Assembly (NCBI RefSeq): GCF_015832195.1
Contig: NC_052016.1
Coordinates: 27,363,129 to 27,427,128 of the forward strand
Direction: 5' to 3'
DNA: 64,000 bases
From: Motacilla alba alba
Taxonomy: Eukaryota > Chordata > Aves > Passeriformes > Motacillidae
How positions within the stretch are numbered: the first letter of the stretch is position 1; each line of letters begins with the position of its first letter. Positions 12,592-25,148 of the stretch are shown piece by piece. Both the position numbers and the translations under genes were made by a program. The notes beneath the pieces are model-generated. The model had not been told where the DNA came from and searched no databases. It worked only from the letters and a program-made list of their open reading frames with translations.

Positions 12592-12976
12592 ATGAGGAGT
12601 GATTAAGCTGGTGAAGGGTGTAGAGAATGCATCCTGTGATGAGTGGCTGAGGGAGCTGAGCTGTTTAGTCTGGAAACTAGGAGGCTTATCATTCTCTACA
12701 GCTACCTAAAAATAGATTGTAGTGAGATGGGAGTTGAGAAATGGCCTTAGGCTGCAGCAGGGGACATTTAGATTGGCTGTTAGGAAAAATGTCTTTACCA
12801 AGAGGACTGTCATGCCCTGCAACAGGCTACCCAGGAAAGTGGTTGAGTCATCATCCCTGGAGGTCTTTAAAAGACTAAGGGACATAGTTGAGTGGTGGGC
12901 CTGGCAGCATTAGTTTTACAGTTGGACTCAATGATCTAAAAGGTCTTTTCCAACCTAAGTGGTTCTGTGATTCTAA
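12592..12976 (+). mobile_element. Older CR1 LINE 3' portion
   Basis: A second + strand CR1 about 250 bp after the first. It contains AAGCTGGTGAAGGG, GGCTGAGGGAGCTGAG, and a translated remnant of the ORF2 C-terminus (FRLAVRKNVFTKR, then CNRLPRKVVESSSLEVFK), ending GGTTCTGTGATTCT. The copy has small deletions and many changes and is more decayed than the CR1 just upstream. Confidence 0.85.
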
Positions 12977-15947
12977 AAGGTGCCATCCCAATCTTAAGAA
13001 CATGTAATGGTATTGTGAAACACTGATGTTTCCTAAGAAAAAAAAATTAGGTCAGTACCAGCCATTTATGCTGGCAGCTAAGTGGGTGCCCAGTAGGACC
13101 TATGTGTATGCCTATATAGCTGAAATCCTTTTAGGAAGTGGAGGGCAGAAAGAAAAATAGCAAGTAACTTAATAAAATATTTATTTCATGAAGCAAAGCT
13201 TTATAACCTCCCAGATTATATTTAGTACAGGCTAGTCTGAGCTACCTGGAGAAAAGATGGGAGGGCTAATGCCTCAAGAAAAGATTTGGAGTGTTAATCC
13301 TAATGTAGACTTTCCAAAGTAGTTAACTACAATTTCTGAGATAGGTGCTAAATAGACATAATAGCTCTTGAGTTTGGACACTACCATTGCAGAGGCTGCT
13401 AATTGACCTCGCCTGCTTCATGCTGCTGATTGCTGCAAAGAACCATAGCAGTCAACGTGTCCTGCTGTTCTCTAGTAATGAGACATTGCTCCTTGGGTCC
13501 AGAAAGTGTAATAAAAAGCACTATTACTGAACCTGCCCGGGCAGAAGCATCAGAAGTAAAAAATTAAGTTCAAAGGAAAATACAGGACATCTTTATAATT
13601 GTAGAACATAATTGAAATCAGTGAATGCCAAGGTACTGAGGGAGGTTCAGCTCCCCAGACTTCCCCAGCTCTGCGAGGGGAAGTAAGCCCTGCTGTGTAT
13701 GCCAGTGCAGAGGAGTCCTGGGCAGTACCTGTGCTAGTCAGTTTTCAGATACAGGCTCGTAGTCTCACGTGGAGCATTACATCTAGAGGGTGTTTGAACA
13801 GCTCTTGTTCTGTTTTACACTTGTCCCAGAAATTCTACTCCTAAGCACTTAGAAGATGTGTTTGTGGCAAGAAGTTGTTTTAGTATTGCGAACAGAAGGT
13901 AGAGGTAGAAAACATGGCTGTTTTGTTATTTCCTTGGAGAAACATCAGCATTCCTAATCTCTTTTTTTCTTTTAACTCACCTTCTATACATTCCTCCTAT
14001 ATGATCCTCTTGATTTAAAAATAGTAATTGGTCTAAAGTATGACCTGCCTCATACTTTTGGTGACGATCTAAAATAATAACAGCACCTTCTCTGCATTTA
14101 AGCTTCTGTTCAAGATTTTTGTTTTGTCCCTTGAAGATGTGGGTACTGTTCAGTTCTTGACTTGTGAAACACAGGCAGAGAGGAGGACAAAGAAGGATGC
14201 AGATAGCACTGCCATAGGGACATGGAAAGTACTCCAATTAAAAGCATCAATAGCTATGTCATCTCAATTTACCAGTGTCCTGCTGGGATCTTTCTCTAAG
14301 CCATCATACCTCATGACACTGCTGTGTGGAAAGGTCTCATCTGGCTCAGAGTTTCTTCAGCACTGGATCAAAGAGAGGGAAATGAAGTAAATCTCAGCCT
14401 TCTCAAGCCTCTTATGTAAGTAAAGAAATGGAAGGAAAGTGATATAAGTGTAGTTCAAGCCTAGCAGGTAGGGCTGCTCTCAGTGTACGTGAGGCAAGAT
14501 CCTGCCTCTGAATTAGTGCTGTTATTCACAGCAGTAGCTCAGTTTTAGAAGAAAGCATCTGAAAATCACGTAGGGAGGCTGGCTGAGCTCCTAATTAGCT
14601 ACAGAAAGGTGCACCAGAAATAGAGGGAGGCAGGACATGGTGTCCGGTGACGTAGTGTTATTCCCTGCAGTCGCCTTTGTGCCCTCCTGCAGAGTTAATG
14701 AGAAATGAGGGCCCTGACATTGACCCTGCTCCGTGTTAGGGCATGAAGCAATTTGTTATGTATTTGTAGATCCTGCTTTCATTTTCTTTTTCTTAGAATG
14801 AGCTGGAAATTATGTAAAGAGGCCTGACAATATGATGGTTGATGGTAAGCACTGTTACATTATTAAGCAATCATTTTCTTCTCTTCTTCATCCCACCATT
14901 TTACAAATATGTCTAATAGCAGCAGAGAGAGGAATTTCCAATTCTGTTGAAGTGGTTTTTGTTTTTTTCTTAAATGCCTAGGTTGGTGGGGTCATTTTGT
15001 GGAGATTACTCCAGTTACTGTGGTGAAAGTTTGCAGTTATTCAATTAATTTGCACTCCTTCCATGTGCTAGATCTGTTGCTACAGAAGTGGGATGAGAAT
15101 ATTTTGTGGGAGGACTTTTTTCATTCTTGCGAGGACTGTTTCTCTGTATTCAAAGTAAAACCTATGTCTTTCTGGTTCTGTGTTAACAAATTCATAGAAA
15201 AATGTGTGATTTTAGTATAGGCAGAATTTATGTCAAGTCATGAATTTGTCCACTTTAAAAAATATCTTTCAGCTGAAAAAGTTCTAAAATCAGAAGTCAG
15301 TCTTTCCCCTTATGAGGCCATTCACCAATTACCTACTCTGAATGCTGTAGTTTCTCCAGAAACATTTTCATTTACCCTCAGGAGGCTGTTTGTTGAGTCT
15401 TCAGTAGTGTATACTTGGTATGTTAGCAATTCTGCAGGAGATAAATGGGTGTCTAGAAGAGAGCAGCATTTCAGATCCTAGGGGGTCACTTTGTTTTCCT
15501 CTAATGACAGGGAGTATTTCCCCTAATACTAAAGAGTATCTCATATTAAAGGAGCAGTAGTTGGTTATCCATGTGATGCCAAATGCTATTACAGATTTCA
15601 AATTACTAAATGACACTTAGCTAGAATTTGAACAGATACTAACCAGTTTATTAATTGAATATATATTTGCAAGTCTGTTGTAATTTTGCTCCCATGGGAG
15701 AGAAGCAGAAAAGGACAAAAAGGATAGCTTTTTCTAGCTCTAGCAAAAAAATGAAAATTAGGATTGCCCCCCTCCTGGTGATCTGAATGAAGATGAGTGC
15801 AAGAAAGGACCAAGGGAACAATTTCTTCTAGCTTTGAATTTTAGTTCCATTTATAGCTTGATATTGTAAAACATTACTTCTGTTTCCATGAAATTGAAGT
15901 TATCTGATCTTTTTGATTTTTTTTTTTTTTTAAAGATTGCTCTTATT

Positions 15948-15963
15948 CAGCACCACCTAGTGG
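15948..15963 (-). promoter_or_regulatory. CTCF-like motif in intron 1
   Basis: On the minus strand the 16 bases read CCACTAGGTGGTGCTG. This matches the CTCF core CCASYAGRKGGC at 11 of 12 positions, with the downstream GCTG also as usual for CTCF. Motif match only; no data on binding. Confidence 0.35.
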
Positions 15964-17720
15964 AATGACCATTATTGGCATTTAGGAAGCAGCTGGTCTC
16001 CATGAACCATATAGAATATTAGACCATCCAGTCCCTACAGTGTGAATAATGCATCTAAAGCATATTTGTGAGTAATTAAGTAACAGAATCAGAAAGATTA
16101 CTAGTGCTTTTATTGAAAGGGAGGTGAGTGAAGAAAAGGAAGTTTAATATAAGTGTGGGTAGTGGTTCTTATCTCCTGTGCTCCTTTAGTCCATTAAGCT
16201 CCAGCCTGCTTTTTTGCCTTAATGATGTGGTGCCATCCAGATTGTAGTTTCTCTAAGGAAAGATTTTGCAATACTGTTTCTTTGTGCAATATCATACAGC
16301 AAAGCCCCGCAGCCTCATTTGTCACTGATGCATGTGATAAATACAAGCTGATGTTAACAGTGAACTCTGAAGTCCTCACCCAAGAAAAATGCTCTGGGGT
16401 CTTTCTAGTTTAAATTGCAGGCAAGGAATTCAGTGTTTGACTCTTTCAAAAGACATGATTTTCTTTAAAACAAAAAACAATCCCTTGGAAAAACCTCCCT
16501 ATTGAGTGCATCTATGCACTTAATAGAATTGTCGGGTCATCCATGCAGCAGCCTTAGGACTTGGAAAAAGCAAAGGAGTCTGTGGCTCAGGTCTTTGGGA
16601 GAACATGTTTCTTTTTCTAGCTATAGAAAGGAAGGGCTGAATCTCCCGAAAAATTAATGTTTCTAGAAGGAATTGATGATTTTCCTAAGAAAACACCTGG
16701 TTGCATCACCAGCATCTTACTTTACTCTCTTAAATACATTTCATTGCCAGGAAGCCCTTGAGCTATAGTTGCAAATGAAGAGACAGCAAAGGGGGAGATC
16801 TTGAATCTCTGGGCAAAGAATCTGACAGAAGTTGTGGTTATGTGGCTGAGAGTAGGCAGCCAGCACACTCTCTGGGCAAGCACTAGAAGCAAAATCTGTC
16901 TCCAGTGCAAGGAGCAGAAAGCAAGAGGCAGCTAAGGAAAGGAGGAGCAAAGTTGCATTGTAGCAAATGCACCAAGTTGTAACATTTTCCTCTTTAAGCT
17001 TCCTTGCATTTCAGCACTTCATCACTTTAGGGTCTGTTGTTTTTGTTCAATTCACGTGTTTCGGACAATGAAAATAAGTGGGTCGGGTTTATTCTGTAAA
17101 TTTATATGCATTAGCACATAAGAGTGTGCTGAGGTTTCAAAAAAAGCTGTTCTTAAATAATTCATCGAAGCATTTAACTTCATTTTTCCAAAATGTAAAT
17201 GTGCAGACTAGTTTTTCTTGGTTTTTTCAGGTTTTTTTCCCAGGTTTTAGGAAATAATATCATCATTCCCTATTCTGTCATCATTTCTTATGTTTTAAAT
17301 GTTATGCAGCAGTCAGAGTATCATTTCTTTGCTGGCTTCCTCACAATATTGTGTTGCAATGCAACCTCTCCAGGCTGTTTTTTCAGATGAAGAAAATAAA
17401 GGTTTAGGGATTTTCCCTTTGTACATTTAAAGTTTGAGACAATCCTGATTGTAGTGTAGATATTCATCTGATTGAGCATGTGCAGTCCTGTTTGGAAATC
17501 CGCTTGGCTCCCATTGACTCTGGCAGGAAGCATGGGTCCAAAAGGGTCATAACATTCACTTAACTGTTTTGTTGTAGGTTTGAGGATAAATCCTACATGC
17601 TGGAAAATAACCATTTGCAAAGGAGCTGCTGTTACAAATAGGCATCAACCAAATATTAGCTAGCATATGGGAATTCAAGAAAACACTTAAAATTGTTTCT
17701 CTCTTCTGTTTCTCCTCTAG

Positions 17721-17821
17721 CTCTGGGATTGTACACAGTAAATGCAATATATGGAGACACTATTACTATGCCTTGTCCTCTAGAAGTACCAGATGGACTT
17801 ATGTTTGGAAAATGGAAATAC
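17721..17821 (+). CDS. ALCAM: ALCAM exon 2: first half of Ig V1 domain
   Basis: A 101-bp exon, acceptor AG at 17719-17720 and donor TAC|GTAAGT at 17821. Two bases complete a codon begun in the missing exon 1, then 33 codons follow. It contains the mature N-terminus (LGLYTVN) and the first half of the membrane-distal V domain. The B-strand cysteine is in TMPCPLEV, at about residue 43 in human numbering. The end reads FGKWKY, carrying the conserved V-set tryptophan. This domain carries the homophilic contact and, in mammals, the CD6 binding surface. MPC at the cysteine and LGLY at the start look like the avian rather than the human version. Confidence 0.96.
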
Positions 17822-20500
17822 GTAAGTATATCTTACCTTTATATTTATTAGAGCTGTTATAAGATGATGTGTATTTTTTGTGTGTGTGTGAGAGAGATTT
17901 TAAGATTCCAAACAATAGGATTTCTGCCTCATATATGAAGCCATTTATTCCTGTGTTTGTAAGGATTGCAGGATTCCAAGCTGTATAATTTCTGCCAAGT
18001 GTAGATTAGAGGTTTGAGGAATTAATCTCATTGTTCAAGAGAAATAATTATTCAGGAGTTCTCTGCCAACCTGTATTAGAGATCTGACATGTTATCCCAT
18101 GGTGTCTCGCTCACTTGACAGAGCCATCCCTGCACATTTGAACACTTTTGAAGTCAGCTGCCTGGAGCAGAGCGTGCTCCATCCCTGGGAAAAAGCACTT
18201 TCCCTGTCTTTGGTTGATCTGACAGTCGCTGGGATCTGTTTCAGGCTTTGTTTTCCTCAATGCACAGTGGAGAAGAGAGCAGAGCTGACCTTGGGATCAC
18301 TGCTGGTGGTTTCACTCTGCCATTTCTGACAGGGAACGGAGGCAAAAACATGGGTGTTCTTTAGGTGTGCTGGTCAGCCTGAAGTGGGAACACCATAGGA
18401 TGAGCTTCTCCTGTATATGATCACTATCCCAGGTCACAAGGAGGACCAGCATATCAAAGTAAAGGAAACCTGGAAGAATATCTGGATAAAAATGCTGGGA
18501 TACCAAACCCCTTTTGCTTTTCAAACTGTATTGAGACAAACGGTTTTCCTGCCTCTGTGAAGTTCATCTAAATTTCCTCTTCTCAAATCAAATTACCTGC
18601 AATAATAAGTGGATTTAAAATTACATATTTCTCTCTCTTTTTGCAAATGGCATCCATCAGCCTATTTTTTACAGGAGAATTATCTGCCAGTGTTGGGGGT
18701 TGTCCTATTCTCCCCTAGCTCCTTCCTTTTTATCTTCAGGTTTGCAGCTTTTGTAGCCCACATCCACTCAATAATTGTTTTCCTGCAAACGCTTTTCAGG
18801 AAATGAAGTCAAAAGTTTGGGGAGAATGTTTCCCCAAAAAGGGACAGTAAAACTCTTTCACACGAGCATTCAGAAGATGGAGTGCCTACATTTTTCAGTA
18901 TGCTGACTTTTATGGGAAAGACACAAGTCCATCTCTCTGAAGATGCAAGAATATTCTGAAAAATCATTATCTCTTTTCATTGCATCTGGATTGTCTGTGT
19001 GGACAAGTAACAAGCAGCAAGTGGAGATGTTGCAGTTTCTTCTAAATGGAAAGGGACTCGAAACCTAACATACAAAGAAGCCTGTCTAAGTTGCTGTTGT
19101 ATGAAATTGTTGACAGCCTACACAACCAAGGGAAAGTAGTACCTTTTCTCCCAGAGCAGCTCACAGCATGGCAACAGAGAGGGTTGGATTAGGTTTTTTC
19201 AACAGGTGATTATTTCACTGGAAGAAGGATGAACTCTGTTTTCTTCTGTACTGCCTTGTGAGGAGCAATTTGGGTTCTTGGTGAGAACCTGGAGGCACTG
19301 GGAGACTTGCACCATGGCAGCTGTTGCTCACTTCAATGTCTACCTGTGTGTGCTTGCAGCTGGGTGGGCTACTGGAGTTAGGAGCTCATTTGCACTTAAC
19401 AGCCAACTTCTTGTCAAGACAGTGTTTTCTGTGTGACAAACATTAGACAAATCCAAGAGTTAAAAGTAGGAAAGGGAGAAAGACTGTAAGGGAATTTAAA
19501 CTTCACTAGCAGCTGATGCCTCTTGCTCCCTACCCAGCTCTGACACTACTCATCTTGTCATAGCATCATCGTTTTTCGTGGGCTTTGTGGACTCCGCAGT
19601 CCAGCTGAGGTGTTGTGCTGGGAACACTACTAATATCAGTGCTGCAAGGATATAAGGGATATAAGGGATAAAAGAGAATTAAAACCTTCTCCAGCACCTG
19701 GCACAATACTGAACATAAAGATAGAATCAGTGTTTCATCTCTCTTTAAATAAAGGCAGACACTGTCTGTCCTTGCTCTGTGCATGGGTTTGTGTAAGGAG
19801 GAAGGAATCAAATGCTGTAGAACTGCACCTGTAACTTTGTCCCTCATAAAAATTATATTTTTTTAATATGAGGGATTTGTGCAAGGCTGTCAACTTTGTA
19901 TTCCTTCAAGGATGGCAACTGCATAGGGAGGATGTCTAGAAAACAATACTTTGCAATTAGCAATATTTGATTGTATGTATATTCCTATCTACAAGCTCTT
20001 GGGTCCTTTAAAGACAAAGGGGAAAAAAAAAGCTAAGAACTAATTTAGAATAAAATAGACAGTTATGCCTGACTAAATCCTGCATTTGAAATGAAGTCCA
20101 AGTATCCCAAATAAACAATGGGAATATGTGAAACAATAATGAAAAAAAGGAAATTTGAGCTGTTGAGACTAGCTCACACATGCTTCTATTTCAGATACTT
20201 TTTCATACAGACAAGTTTTTGGCAAGTGCTGCCAAAAACACCAGCTTTTATCAGAGAAAGCCCTTTGCTATGCTGAGATTGAGCCAAAGGTTGAAATAAT
20301 TTCTGCTGATGATATTCTCAATGTGTACCATGGCAATCTTAAACTAGCACTTATTACATTGAATTTCTTCTGTGTACAGCAGAAATCAATCAGGAAAAAA
20401 GCCATCTGATAGTTTGCAGGTTTTTTTTTTAATTGCAAATCTTCAGGAACTGTTAAATGAGTGTTTATGCAAAATAGAGGTGTTTATCTTTTTATTATAG
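17822..20500 (+). other. ALCAM: ALCAM intron 2
   Basis: A 2.7-kb GT-AG intron between phase-0 junctions. It holds a short TG/AG microsatellite at 17880-17897 and a tandem repeat of about 10 bp (ggatataag units) at 19648-19668. No gene, RNA gene or recognisable transposon was seen. Confidence 0.85.
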
Positions 20501-20720
20501 GAAATGCCAAATGGATCTCCAGTATTTATTGCCTTCAGATCATCAACAAAAAAAAATGTACAGTATGATGATGTACCAGACTACAAAGACAGGTTGAGTC
20601 TCTCAGAAAACTATACATTATCCATCAAGAATGCAAGAATCAGTGACGAAAAGAGATTTGTATGTATGCTAGTTACAGAAGATGATGTTTCCGAAGAGCC
20701 AACGATAGTCAAAGTTTTCA
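20501..20720 (+). CDS. ALCAM: ALCAM exon 3: second half of Ig V1 domain
   Basis: A 220-bp exon: 73 codons plus one base (A) of a split lysine codon. Acceptor tattatag, donor TTCA|GTAAGT. It completes the V1 domain. Visible are the SPVFIAF strand, the RSSTKK and QYDDVP stretches near-identical to human, the sequon N-Y-T in SENYTLS, the D-E-K motif before the F-strand cysteine (RFVCMLV) that pairs with the exon 2 cysteine, and the closing strand PTIVKVF. If the donor is not used, translation continues two codons into the intron and stops (see findings). Confidence 0.97.
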
Positions 20721-23700
20721 GTAAGTAAATCTGGTTGTTACTACCATTAACATTCATCAGCATCTGAATCATAAATTACAGAAACTTTTGTTTAAGGCAG
20801 GATTAAAGCCAAGAAAGTAAGTTTGGCTCAGTAAATTACTAAGACTAGCAAATTTCTGCGGCTTTCAAAAATGTAATCTACTGGTGGCATTTATGTAACA
20901 GGACTGCCTGCACTTGCAGTTTATTCATGATAAGTGCTGCCTCAAAGAGAATTTTAGGCTTTGATAATGACTCACTTATGTGATGTCATTTGGCCTTGGA
21001 AATGAAAAATGTAAAATTAGCATTGATTATTTTCCATTTGTTCTCAGAGCAAATTTTTCAGCAGGAGGGAAATATTAACTGTGTGCGGTCTGTAGGATTA
21101 TTTCAGGGGGGGAGGTTTGGAGTGGCTCTGAGCAGCTACTGTGCAACAGCACACACTGTGAGGGAGAGAGCAAGAGGCTGGAAAGTGATCCACCAGCCCC
21201 AAATGCTTGTCCCTGCAGGATGGTAGGAAGGAGAAGTACCAGTCTGCCATTCTCTCCTAGAGCACAGCAGGGTCCATTAGTGTTTGCTGTCACCACAGCT
21301 CGATGGCAAGGCTGGTCTGCAGTGCAGACCCCAGCGCTGTGAGGCACAGCCCAGCTCAGAGCTCACAAAGGAGCAGGGACAAGCCTGGTTCCTTCCTGGT
21401 GCTGATTCAGAGCAGGAGTGTAATCCATCAAACCCTGAGTCAGCCTGGGGGAGTATCTACTGTTAGAGACACAGGGCTGTGACTGCAGTGTCTTATCTTC
21501 CTTAGCTTCATGTTTTTATATGGCTTTTGACCTTTGTTTCCCTTCAGGCACAGATTTATACAGTCAGAGTAAGTCTGTTGTGGGAACATGCTGACTGCAG
21601 GTATGGGCAGTTTCAAAGAGATCACACTGTGCTTGAAAAACACAAATTCACATTTTGGAAGGGCAGCCTTTTGCTTCTCTCAGGTAGAAGGTGCCAGGGA
21701 GTCCTCAAGGATATCTATGCTGTCAGTTACAAAAATGAATTTAAAGCAAGATTAGGAGCCAATAGTAATTCCCTTGTTTCACTTTGACTGCAAGAACAAT
21801 TGAATTAATGACAATAGGAGGAGTTAGCTCAGAGTACGCATGGTAAACACAGTGCTTCAAAGGAAATTATAAAGAATTATCATGTTTACTTATTGCACAG
21901 TAGTAAATATGTAGATGAGGCAGTGGTATATGGTAAAATGAAAAACTAACTGCTTGAATTACTGTGTACTCCTCTAAGCATTAACACAATGCTAACTCAG
22001 CCATGGAGCACAGCTTGTCTGGTTTATTCTGTGCATTAATTCTAATAGAGAAAGCTTCTATTTACTAAGGAAGATAAGAAGGGAGGATGCCACACTTGTA
22101 ATATGGCCAACTTAGCACTGCAAGAAAGATTATCTTTGTGTTTTTTCACTTTGCATTCACAACCTTATTTACGGTTCTCTTAACTTTTCTTTGCATTTAA
22201 TTTTCTTGAGTCTGGTTTTTAAGTTCTCATTTTTAGTTGCTCACTTGCTCGCTTTAATTGCAGAAGAATTAAGAGTAGCTGGCAAGCTTCATTTATTTAA
22301 TGGGGGGAGTTCCTAACTCATGGAGCCACAGGTACAGAGCTGCTGCAGTGTGACCCTCATAAACCAGAATCTCATGCACCTGAAACTCAGCTGCATCCCA
22401 GAAGCCTCCACTGATTCTGGGTTTTGCTGGAGCTTATTCTGTCCTCAGCTGTGCTACCTGATTATCTCAGGACTGAGGAGCTAAAATGGCTCACTGCGCA
22501 GGTACCACCTGCTAGTCTCTCTCACTGACTACTCAAACAAGCACTACCAGCTTTCCAGATGGATCCTGTCAGCAACTTTTTTTGTGGAATTAAACGGCCA
22601 GTTTCCAAAGCAGGGCAGCCCAGCAGTCGGGAGCTGCTGTCCTGCTGCACTGGCACTTGGCTTTTGTAGGCAGCGAACTCTTTTTTTCCCTCTATTATAA
22701 AGCCTATATAGAGTTGCAAAGTACTCTGGCAAGCTCTTAAGCTGAGAGATAAGCAGTGTGCTGAAGTTGCAAACCCACCAAAGTGGGGTTTGCTGCCAAG
22801 TTTAAATTTTTTTTCTCGCTTCAGACGCTGAGCTGGTAAATGCCAAGTGAGTGTTTTACAGTGAATTACCTTGGTGCACGTGCAGTGGCTGTGGGGATCT
22901 GGCAGCAGGCGTTTCCTCTCGGAGGCTGCTCACAGAGAGCAGGTGGCAGCCTCTCAACTGGAACACCTGCTCAGTCACAGGGCACTCAAAATGGGGAGAG
23001 CCCCACTCAGCAGCTGCAGAGCAAGGGGGCCTCCCTTCCCCTCACAGGATCACTGCAGGGCAGGCTGTCTAACACACCAAAAACAGGGTCTTCTCTAACC
23101 TGTCCTGGGGGAGATGAGAGACAAAAGGAAGCAAGGCTGAGGTGGGGGAAGGTGTTGTGGCTTGATCAGCTGGTGACTGGGACGGACAGGCAACTACCCC
23201 TGTTTATGGAACCCAAAAATCTGACCCAGAAGGCCTGTTAATGGTTTTGTAAAACCATATTTTCTTGAATTGTCATGAAAATAATTTTTCCTTGATAGGT
23301 TCATCTATGGAAAAGGTCCACCCTTTTCCTTTAAAGCTAACAAAAGAGAAATAAACATGCGTATATCTCCTAAAAATAAAAATCTTTATTAGTCCTTTGA
23401 AGAACATATGACTGTCTTAGTGTATAGCTTTGACTGTGTCTTTTGTTTGGTTTTGTTTTTTGCCATGGGCAAAGTTATTTGAAAAATGTCAAATGAATAT
23501 CTTCTTTTATTCACTTTCATTTCCCTTTTGACCTGATTTTGTTCCATCCTGGGGTGGTCATTCAAGTGGAGAGTATTTGTTCATTTGCACGTAAACACGT
23601 GCACAAATGAAATGGATTATTGGGAAAACACACAGGCTTGCTTCCTCTGTGACAACAGGACCAGGGCATCTGCACATCAGTAACTTCAGCAGTGTGTGTA

Positions 23701-24708
23701 GAGACTTTGGCAAGACAGTGGTGAAATTCACTTAGGGCTGGGATTACCAACATACATGCAGTATTTTATAGGAAGCTTGATTTGGGGAAAGGGTTCTGTG
23801 AGCTGACATGGTTAAGAATGTTTCCGTCTGTAAAAGTATGCTTGTTTAAGCAGTACAGATAGGGTGTGGAGACTTCCCTTGACTGTATAGACATTGATTT
23901 ATTTTTTTCTCTTCACTCTTCCCCTCTTCTTTTAAAATTGTGGGGGAAACTGTCTCTTTTGGAGATAAAAATTTGCATTCTGGGCTTCAGGCCAAACTGT
24001 TTTAACAGACAAGTTATATAGTCCCCAGAAAGTAGTCTTTTATGATGGAAACACTGATAGATCCTCCACTTTGGCAAGCTAAGAGATCCATCTACCATAA
24101 TAAAAGTAAGTAAGAAGATTAACTGGCACTGGGAAAAAAGTTTATATTTTTTAAGAGAGTCATAACTAACACAGAATCAGTTAAAATAATTGCACTTTTC
24201 TCTATCATCTGAATTTCTTAAATATAATAATCCCAGTTAGGAAAAATAAGCATTAGAAGAATTATTAGGTTGAATTTGTTCCTTTATAATATTGACAACT
24301 CAGCTACAGCAATATCTGCAGGAAAGCTGCTTTTTTGTTGCTACAGTTTCTGTACTACTGGCTCCTTCTTCAGCATGTGTATCCTATAAATCAGTAGATC
24401 AGATCAGGTTCTCTCCTCCTGGGTGGTGAACTAGTCTGTCTGGCTAAAAGACATATTGTCAGAGTACATGGAATTCATTAGGGAAGGTGTGAAACATTTA
24501 AAGTGAGAGTTTGCTCTTGGTTTTTTTGCTAATATTGCAATAGAAATACCTCACCCTTTCTTCTTTTAATGAGGAAATGTAGGTAAGACTGTATAAGGCT
24601 AGATTATTCTGTTTCATTTCAAAAGTCCACATATTTTTAGTATTTTTTGTTTTTCAAACAGTTGTTTGTGCTCCCTTCACCAGTACTTTTATCCTATTTA
24701 TGTTTTAG
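20721..24708 (+). other. ALCAM: ALCAM intron 3
   Basis: A 4.0-kb GT-AG intron. It contains a moderately GC-rich stretch at about 22840-23240 that gives a 133-codon ATG-initiated open frame without recognisable similarity, reported separately. The remainder is AT-rich with short homopolymers. No RNA gene or clear transposon was seen. Confidence 0.82.
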
Positions 24709-24773
24709 AACAACCCTCTCAACCAGAAATCTTACATCAAGCAAACCTCTTAGAAACAGAGAAGCTACAAATG
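24709..24773 (+). CDS. ALCAM: ALCAM exon 4: V1-V2 linker
   Basis: A 65-bp exon. Two bases complete the split lysine codon, then 21 codons read QPSQPEILHQANLLETEKLQM. Acceptor ttttag, donor ATG|GTAAGA. It encodes the linker between V1 and V2 and the first strand of V2; human has KQPSKPEIVSKALFLETEQL at this place. The exon is small, but frame and flanks are clean on both sides and similarity is high, so I regard it as secure. Confidence 0.95.
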
Positions 24774-25148
24774 GTAAGAGCAGCATTCTCCCTCACAGTT
24801 ATGTTCCCAACAGCTGCCTGAAGTCCCTTTACAGTCCAGAGAGAGGCGGTGGCTCAGAGGGATGACAGAACACCTGCCTGTGAGTCTATAGCTGAGCACA
24901 GAGCAGTTGCCTTGCCACTACTCTATTTACTCCTGCCTGATCTGCGAACAAGGGCCACCCTGATCTTAGACCCACCACCCTCTTCCAAATTGTACCTCGC
25001 TGATTCGATATGCCTTATTTAAGAAAAGTGGTTGAGGTTAAGTGTTTGAGATTCCTAGAACTTTTGACCCAAAACGGCGTAAGTAAAACCAGAACTATGT
25101 TAAAGCCTAGTGGAGAAAGGAATTGGCTAATTCCTGTCTGTTTTGCAG
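24774..25148 (+). other. ALCAM: ALCAM intron 4
   Basis: A short (375-bp) GT-AG intron. It includes a stretch near 24841-24900 with a weak tRNA-like A-box match, described under findings. Nothing else notable. Confidence 0.8.

Larger units (their letters stand above)
1..17720 (+). other. ALCAM: ALCAM intron 1 (3' part)
   Basis: Non-coding DNA upstream of the first visible ALCAM exon. It ends in a strong polypyrimidine tract and CAG/TAG-type acceptor (tctcctctag at 17711-17720). Mammalian ALCAM also has a very long first intron, so this is expected. It holds CR1 remnants (1720-1852, 11700-12337, 12592-12976), simple repeats near 2066, 5411, 10408 and 11420, a CpG-rich patch at 8690-8780 and an AT-rich homeobox-motif stretch near 2466-2580. 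The rest is unremarkable AT-rich sequence. No other gene could be recognised on either strand; open frames here are short and resemble no family I know. Confidence 0.85.

Noticed and set aside
12722..12913. 63-codon frame 'MRWELRNGLRLQQ...' as a host gene
   Set aside because: It is the decayed C-terminus of CR1 ORF2 within a CR1 remnant, not a gene.
1..17720. Search for ALCAM exon 1 (signal peptide) in the window
   Set aside because: No ATG frame with a hydrophobic leader ending in a phase-1 donor was recognised; the only phase-compatible ATG (8759) has no leader.
22840..23241. 133-codon ATG frame in intron 3
   Set aside because: GC-rich stretch with overlapping long frames in other phases, no recognisable domain and low-complexity composition; most likely chance.
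24641..24865. 72-codon frame overlapping exon 4
   Set aside because: Reads exon 4 in a different frame from ALCAM; a shadow of the true coding exon.
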